Source of the DNA: an uncultured Collinsella sp.
Lineage (GTDB): Bacteria > Actinomycetota > Coriobacteriia > Coriobacteriales > Coriobacteriaceae
Reading direction: 5' to 3'
Assembly: GCA_900551655.1 (NCBI GenBank)
Contig: URWM01000040.1
Coordinates: 1-9,575, forward strand
Length of the DNA: 9,575 bases
Shown: positions 6,246 to 9,575 of the stretch, in pieces
Numbering within the stretch: position 1 is the first letter of the stretch
How the letters are laid out: the number at the start of each line of letters is the position of its first letter
The notes under the pieces: model-generated
The model's database searches: none
Told to the model about the DNA's origin: nothing
Seen by the model: only the letters and a program-made list of their open reading frames with translations
Program-made: the position numbers and the translations under genes

Positions 6246-6252
6246 AAGGAGG
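6246..6252 (+). promoter_or_regulatory. Ribosome-binding site choosing the ATG at 6257
   Basis: AAGGAGG lies 4 nt before ATG 6257. The upstream in-frame ATG at 6236 has no such site, and this Shine-Dalgarno falls inside the extension it would add. The start at 6257 places the GTPase P-loop close to the N-terminus, as is normal for the family. Confidence 0.75.
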
Positions 6253-6256
6253 GCAC

Positions 6257-7387
6257 ATGCCCAACAAACCCGTGAAAATCATCATGCTTACCGGATACCT
6301 CGGTGCTGGCAAGACCACGCTGCTCAACCACATCCTCGCTAACGATGGCGGCATCCGCGCCGCCGTGATCGTCAACGATATCGGCGAGATCAACGTCGAC
6401 GCCAGCCTCATCGCCGACGGCGGCCTTTCCGAGACCGACGACCTCATCCCGCTCACCAACGGCTGCATCTGCTGCACGCTTTCGGACGACCTGGCCAACC
6501 AGCTGCAGGGCATCGCCGATTCGGGCAACTTCGATTACATCATCATCGAGGCCTCGGGCATTTGCGAGCCTATCCCCATCGCCTACACCATCTCGAGCTT
6601 CTGCGACGAGGCCAAGGTGGGCGGCGAGCCCAAGCTTGCACTCGACAACATCGTGGCTGTGGTCGACTGCGCCCGCATGTACGACGAGTTCAACGGCGGT
6701 CGTGACCTGCTGGCAGAGGATATCGATGAGGACGACATCGAGAGCCTGCTCATCCAGCAGATCGAGTTCTGCTCCACGCTGATCCTCAACAAGACCGACA
6801 CCGTGACGCCTGAGCAGATTGCCGAGCTCAAGGCTATCGTGCGCAGCCTGCAGAAGGACGCCGTGATTGTCGAGGCTCAAAACGGCGAGGTTCCCATGGA
6901 AGAGCTGCTCGACACCGACCGCTTCGACTTTATGCGCGCCTACAACTCCGCTGCCTGGATCGAGGCCATGGAGCATCCCGAGGAGCACGACGACCCCGAG
7001 GTGCTCGAGTACGACATCGAGACCTTTGTGTATTCGCGCCGCAAGCCGTTCGACCTACAGAAGTTCACCGATTTTGTTGAGCAGGAGTGGCCCGACGAGG
7101 TCATCCGCGTCAAGGGTCCGCTGTGGCAGGCCAGCAACCCGGACATGTGCTACATGTTTGAGCAGGCCGGCCACCAGATGCGCCTGATGGAGAACGGCCT
7201 GTTTGTCGATTCCGCACCCGAGGGCGAGAAGCAGAAGATCATCGACGAGAACCCCGAGATCATGCAGATTTGGGACGACGAGACGGGCGACCGCATGACG
7301 AGCCTGTGCATCATCGGCCGTCACATGGACAAGGATGCGCTCATCGCCTCCCTCGATGCCTGCCTGACCGACTGGCACCGCGCCTAG
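6257..7387 (+). CDS. COG0523/CobW-family GTP-binding metal chaperone
   Basis: A 376-residue G3E-family P-loop GTPase. Motifs in order: Walker A GYLGAGKTT (13-21), VNDIGEINVD (39-48), the family's metal-binding GCICC (69-73), IIIEASGICEP (95-105), and the guanine-specificity NKTD (178-181). A CobW C-terminal domain follows (about 250-374). An acidic, His-containing linker (MEHPEEHDDPE, 238-248) precedes it and might bind metal. Relatives deliver zinc, cobalt or other ions to client enzymes, with GTP hydrolysis driving transfer. The cobalamin-specific CobW role is not suggested, because no cobalamin genes are present. The gene stands alone, with a strong terminator after it. No metal-responsive operator was recognised in the 86 bp upstream; TATAAG at 6196-6201 is a weak -10 candidate. 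The metal and client cannot be inferred from this window. Confidence 0.92.
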   Translation: MPNKPVKIIMLTGYLGAGKTTLLNHILANDGGIRAAVIVNDIGEINVDASLIADGGLSETDDLIPLTNGCICCTLSDDLANQLQGIADSGNFDYIIIEASGICEPIPIAYTISSFCDEAKVGGEPKLALDNIVAVVDCARMYDEFNGGRDLLAEDIDEDDIESLLIQQIEFCSTLILNKTDTVTPEQIAELKAIVRSLQKDAVIVEAQNGEVPMEELLDTDRFDFMRAYNSAAWIEAMEHPEEHDDPEVLEYDIETFVYSRRKPFDLQKFTDFVEQEWPDEVIRVKGPLWQASNPDMCYMFEQAGHQMRLMENGLFVDSAPEGEKQKIIDENPEIMQIWDDETGDRMTSLCIIGRHMDKDALIASLDACLTDWHRA

Positions 7388-7426
7388 GTTTATCCAAGCG
7401 GGCATTTTTCCGCCTACGTAACCGCC

Positions 7427-7466
7427 AAACCACCGCGAAGGTGCACTGCCCTTCGTGGTGGTTTTT
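7427..7466 (+). terminator. Rho-independent terminator after CobW-family gene
   Basis: AAACCACCGCGAAGG (7427-7441) pairs with CCTTCGTGGTGGTTT (7450-7464) across an 8-nt loop, with one G-U pair, and the stem ends in a T-run through 7466. It is the clearest intrinsic terminator in the window and separates the GTPase from trmL. Confidence 0.92.
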
Positions 7467-7487
7467 CGTTCTGAGCCAAGGAGATTC

Positions 7488-8087
7488 ATGTTCAATATCG
7501 TGCTGTATGCACCCGAGATTCCGGCCAATACGGGCAATATCGGCCGCACCTGCGTGGTTACCGGCGCCCGCCTGCATCTGGTGGAGCCACTGGGCTTTTC
7601 GCTCGACGACAAGACGGTGCGTCGCGCCGGCCTGGGCTACTGGCAAAACTTGGACGTGACGTCCTATGCCGGCTGGGAGGATTTCCTTGCGCGCAACGGC
7701 CTCTCCCCTGTCGACGAGCGTCTACATCTGCTGACCAAAAAGGCGCGCCGCACCTATGCGCAGAGTGCCTACCGCGATGGCGACTACTTGGTCTTTGGCA
7801 GCGAGAGCTCGGGCATTCCCGAGGAGCTGCTCGCCGCGGCGCCCGAGCGCTGCGAGCGCATCCCGATGCTGCGCGATTGCGACTCACTCGATAACGCCGA
7901 GGCTTGGGAAGCCCACGAGGAGTCGCTCGGGCATACCGAGGACAGCCACGAAGCCATCCTTCAGCAGGATATCTGCGGCAACTTCGTCGACCCGGACGAC
8001 TACCGCATCAGCGCTCTCAACCTCTCCAACAGCGCCGCCATCGTCCTCTACGAGGCCCTGCGCCAAACAGGCTTTCCGGGAATGTGA
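7488..8087 (+). CDS. trmL: tRNA (cytidine/uridine-34-2'-O)-methyltransferase TrmL, with an internal insertion
   Basis: A 199-residue SPOUT-family protein. TrmL methylates the 2'-OH of wobble position 34 in tRNA-Leu isoacceptors using S-adenosylmethionine. Family signatures: MFNIVLYAPEIPANTGNIGRT at the N-terminus, VFGSESSGIP (102-111), RIPM (124-127) and LNLSNSAAIVLYEALRQ (177-193), the last two forming the trefoil-knot cofactor site. Typical TrmL is about 155-160 residues, with RIPM nearly adjacent to the SLNLSNS motif. Here about 47 residues (128-174), acidic with several His, separate them without breaking the frame. The start at 7488 is chosen because AAGGAG (7478-7483) precedes it and the protein then begins at the family's usual N-terminus; an upstream ATG at 7455 lies inside the terminator stem. 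The stop codon lies inside the REP-like hairpin at 8080-8114. Confidence 0.93.
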   Translation: MFNIVLYAPEIPANTGNIGRTCVVTGARLHLVEPLGFSLDDKTVRRAGLGYWQNLDVTSYAGWEDFLARNGLSPVDERLHLLTKKARRTYAQSAYRDGDYLVFGSESSGIPEELLAAAPERCERIPMLRDCDSLDNAEAWEAHEESLGHTEDSHEAILQQDICGNFVDPDDYRISALNLSNSAAIVLYEALRQTGFPGM

Positions 8088-8114
8088 CAAAGGAACTGTC
8101 CCTTTGTCACATTC
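8080..8114. repeat. REP-like palindrome / bidirectional terminator between trmL and uvrA-like gene
   Basis: GAATGTGACAAAGG (8080-8093) pairs perfectly with CCTTTGTCACATTC (8101-8114) around a 7-nt loop (AACTGTC). I recognise the GTGACAAAGG...CCTTTGTCAC type as a REP-like palindrome recurrent in intergenic DNA of Coriobacteriia and Firmicutes; that is recall, not a search. It contains the trmL stop codon (8085-8087) and ends 2 nt before the stop codon of the convergent gene, so it probably also serves as a shared terminator. Confidence 0.75.
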
Positions 8115-8116
8115 GG

Positions 8117-9575
8117 TTATAGGTAGCGGCCGGTGATGCTTGCGGGGCAGGCCACGATGTCGCCCGGCGTGCCGGCGCAGACGATTTGCCCGCCCGCATC
8201 GCCACCGCCTGGGCCCATGTCGATCACGTAATCGGCGTTACGGATAAGGTCGAGGTCATGCTCGATCACGATAACCGTGGCGCCCTTGGCGACGAGGCCG
8301 TCAAACACACTCAGCAACACTTGGACATCGAGCGGATGCAGGCCGATCGTGGGCTCGTCGAACACAAATACGGCATCGTCCTGCACGCGGCCCATCTCGC
8401 TCGCGAGCTTAAGGCGTTGTGCCTCGCCGCCCGAGAGCGCCGGCGTGGGCTCACCGAGCGTGAGATAACCCAGGCCCAGGTCGTGCAAGGTCTGTAAGCG
8501 CGTCTGAACCTTCTTGAGTCCCACCGTGGCGTCGAGGGCCTCGTCCACACTCATGTCCATGAGCCGCGGCAACGTAAGCAGGCTCCCGTCCTTGCCCTCG
8601 CGATGGATATGCGAGGCCGCGTCTGCATAGCGTGAGCCGCGACATGACGGGCAGACGATCTCGACATCGGGCAAAAACTGCACGTCGAGCGATATCGAAC
8701 CCGTGCCATCGCACGTAGGGCAGCGCAAGGCGCCGGTGTTGTAGCTAAAGGCGCCCGCCTTGTATCCCGCCGCCTTAGCCTCGGGCGTGCGGGCGAAGGC
8801 GCGACGCAGCTCATCATGGATGTCGGCATAAGTCGCCACCGTCGAGCGCACGTTGGCGCCGATAGGCGTAGCGTCAATCAGGTTTGCGCGGGCAATGCCT
8901 TCGGCATCGACCCAACGCACATGTTTTGGCAGGCGCTCGCCGGCCGCCTGCGCCTTGAGCGCCGGAATGAGCGTCTCGAGCACCAACGTCGTCTTACCCG
9001 AACCCGAAACGCCCGTCACCGCGACCAAGCGACCGCGCGGGATATCGACTTCGAGCGGCTTGACGGTATGGATGGCATCGGTCGCCATGCGGATATGGCC
9101 CTGGTCGAACATTTCGTCGTCAGCCACCTGCGGCCGCAAGCGCTTGGGCTCTGAGCGCAAAAACGGGGCGATGCGGCTGCCCTGCGATTGTTCGACCTCG
9201 TCCACCGTACCTGCAGCGATAACATTACCGCCGCCTGCTCCGGCAACGGGGCCCATCTCGACCAGATAGTCGGCTTCCGCCAGCACGCGGGCATCGTGGT
9301 CGACAACAACCACGGTGTTGCCGTCATCCACCAGATCGCGCATCACGCCCACCAAGCCGTCGACATTGGCAGGATGCAAGCCAATCGAGGGCTCGTCCAA
9401 CACATAAAGCACGCCCGTCGATCGGTTGCGCACCACGCGAGCAAGCTGCACGCGCTGGCGCTCGCCCGTGGAGAGCGTGGCACCGGCGCGATCGAGTGAA
9501 AGGTAATCGAGACCCAGCTCGACCAGACGACGGGCCGCGCTCAAAAACGAATCGCAGATATCCGTCGCCATGGGC
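8117..9575 (-). CDS. uvrA: UvrA-family excinuclease ABC subunit A, C-terminal half (N-terminus off right edge)
   Basis: An open frame of about 485 residues enters from the right edge and stops at 8117. Counting from the first Met in the window (9571): ABC signature 1 LSTGERQRVQLA (33-44), Walker B LYVLDEPSIGLHP (55-67), second Walker A GVSGSGKTTL (187-196), a zinc finger with Cys284/287/307/310 spanning FLPDVEIVCPSC, signature 2 LSGGEAQRLKLA (379-390) and Walker B VFVFDEPTIGLHP (401-413). UvrA is the DNA-damage sensor of nucleotide excision repair. Signature 1 departs from the usual LSGGEAQRI, and the segment before the second Walker A is divergent, suggesting a UvrA paralog (UvrA2 or drug-resistance type) rather than the housekeeping copy. 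This is inference, because the first nucleotide-binding domain and UvrB-binding region lie outside. It converges on trmL and shares its hairpin. Met 9571 is internal, not the true start. Confidence 0.93.
   Translation of the reverse strand, partial: PMATDICDSFLSAARRLVELGLDYLSLDRAGATLSTGERQRVQLARVVRNRSTGVLYVLDEPSIGLHPANVDGLVGVMRDLVDDGNTVVVVDHDARVLAEADYLVEMGPVAGAGGGNVIAAGTVDEVEQSQGSRIAPFLRSEPKRLRPQVADDEMFDQGHIRMATDAIHTVKPLEVDIPRGRLVAVTGVSGSGKTTLVLETLIPALKAQAAGERLPKHVRWVDAEGIARANLIDATPIGANVRSTVATYADIHDELRRAFARTPEAKAAGYKAGAFSYNTGALRCPTCDGTGSISLDVQFLPDVEIVCPSCRGSRYADAASHIHREGKDGSLLTLPRLMDMSVDEALDATVGLKKVQTRLQTLHDLGLGYLTLGEPTPALSGGEAQRLKLASEMGRVQDDAVFVFDEPTIGLHPLDVQVLLSVFDGLVAKGATVIVIEHDLDLIRNADYVIDMGPGGGDAGGQIVCAGTPGDIVACPASITGRYL

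Noticed and set aside
6236..6256. Start of the CobW-family gene at ATG 6236
   Set aside because: No ribosome-binding site precedes it, and the extra seven codons contain the AAGGAGG that serves ATG 6257.
6137..6988. 283-codon open frame antisense to the CobW-family gene
   Set aside because: It lies opposite a fully supported GTPase, has the Val/Leu/His-rich composition typical of antisense frames in GC-rich DNA, and shows no motif or ribosome-binding site.
7455..7487. Start of trmL at ATG 7455
   Set aside because: It lies within the stem of the preceding terminator and adds residues not seen at TrmL N-termini; AAGGAG supports ATG 7488.

Overview
This GC-rich stretch has mostly G/C third codon positions and reads like a chromosomal segment of a gut actinobacterium of the class Coriobacteriia, most likely Collinsella or a close relative. 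That placement rests on composition, protein flavour and a REP-like palindrome at 8080-8114, not on a marker gene. I see no phage, CRISPR, tRNA or rRNA.

Layout. At the left edge (1-210, minus strand) is the N-terminus of a patatin-like phospholipase. Its first 11 bases equal the 3' end of the Tn5/Nextera mosaic end, so this is probably a contig edge with leftover adapter, and the sequence just inside it may be chimeric. A 323-bp divergent intergenic region follows. Next come two paralogous cyclic-di-GMP proteins in tandem on the plus strand. The first (534-3251) is a 905-residue GGDEF-PAS-GGDEF-GGDEF-EAL protein in which only the first GGDEF and the EAL look catalytic. The second (3380-4909) is a 509-residue GGDEF-PAS-degenerate GGDEF protein. 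They are separated by a perfect 15-bp inverted repeat and repeated TATCCCCA motifs.

After a strong hairpin at 4916-4956 comes a flavodoxin-fold protein (5021-5644) with an iron-sulfur-flavoprotein-like cysteine pattern. A 155-bp nearly self-complementary element (5649-5803) follows, immediately upstream of an ArsC/Spx-like thioredoxin-fold protein that lacks the usual active-site cysteine (5829-6170). A COG0523/CobW-type metal-chaperone GTPase (6257-7387) ends at a classic rho-independent terminator. A TrmL-type tRNA 2'-O-methyltransferase with an unusual internal insertion (7488-8087) converges on a UvrA-family ABC ATPase (8117-9575, minus strand, N-terminus outside the window). Their ends are separated only by the REP-like hairpin.

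How the genes relate. The two GGDEF proteins look like a duplicated c-di-GMP module: one can plausibly both make and degrade the messenger, the other only make it. The remaining genes look like independently transcribed housekeeping or accessory units separated by hairpins, with no obvious shared pathway. The items most worth following up are the 155-bp palindromic element, the multi-GGDEF proteins with their inter-paralog inverted repeat, the TrmL insertion and the adapter remnant.
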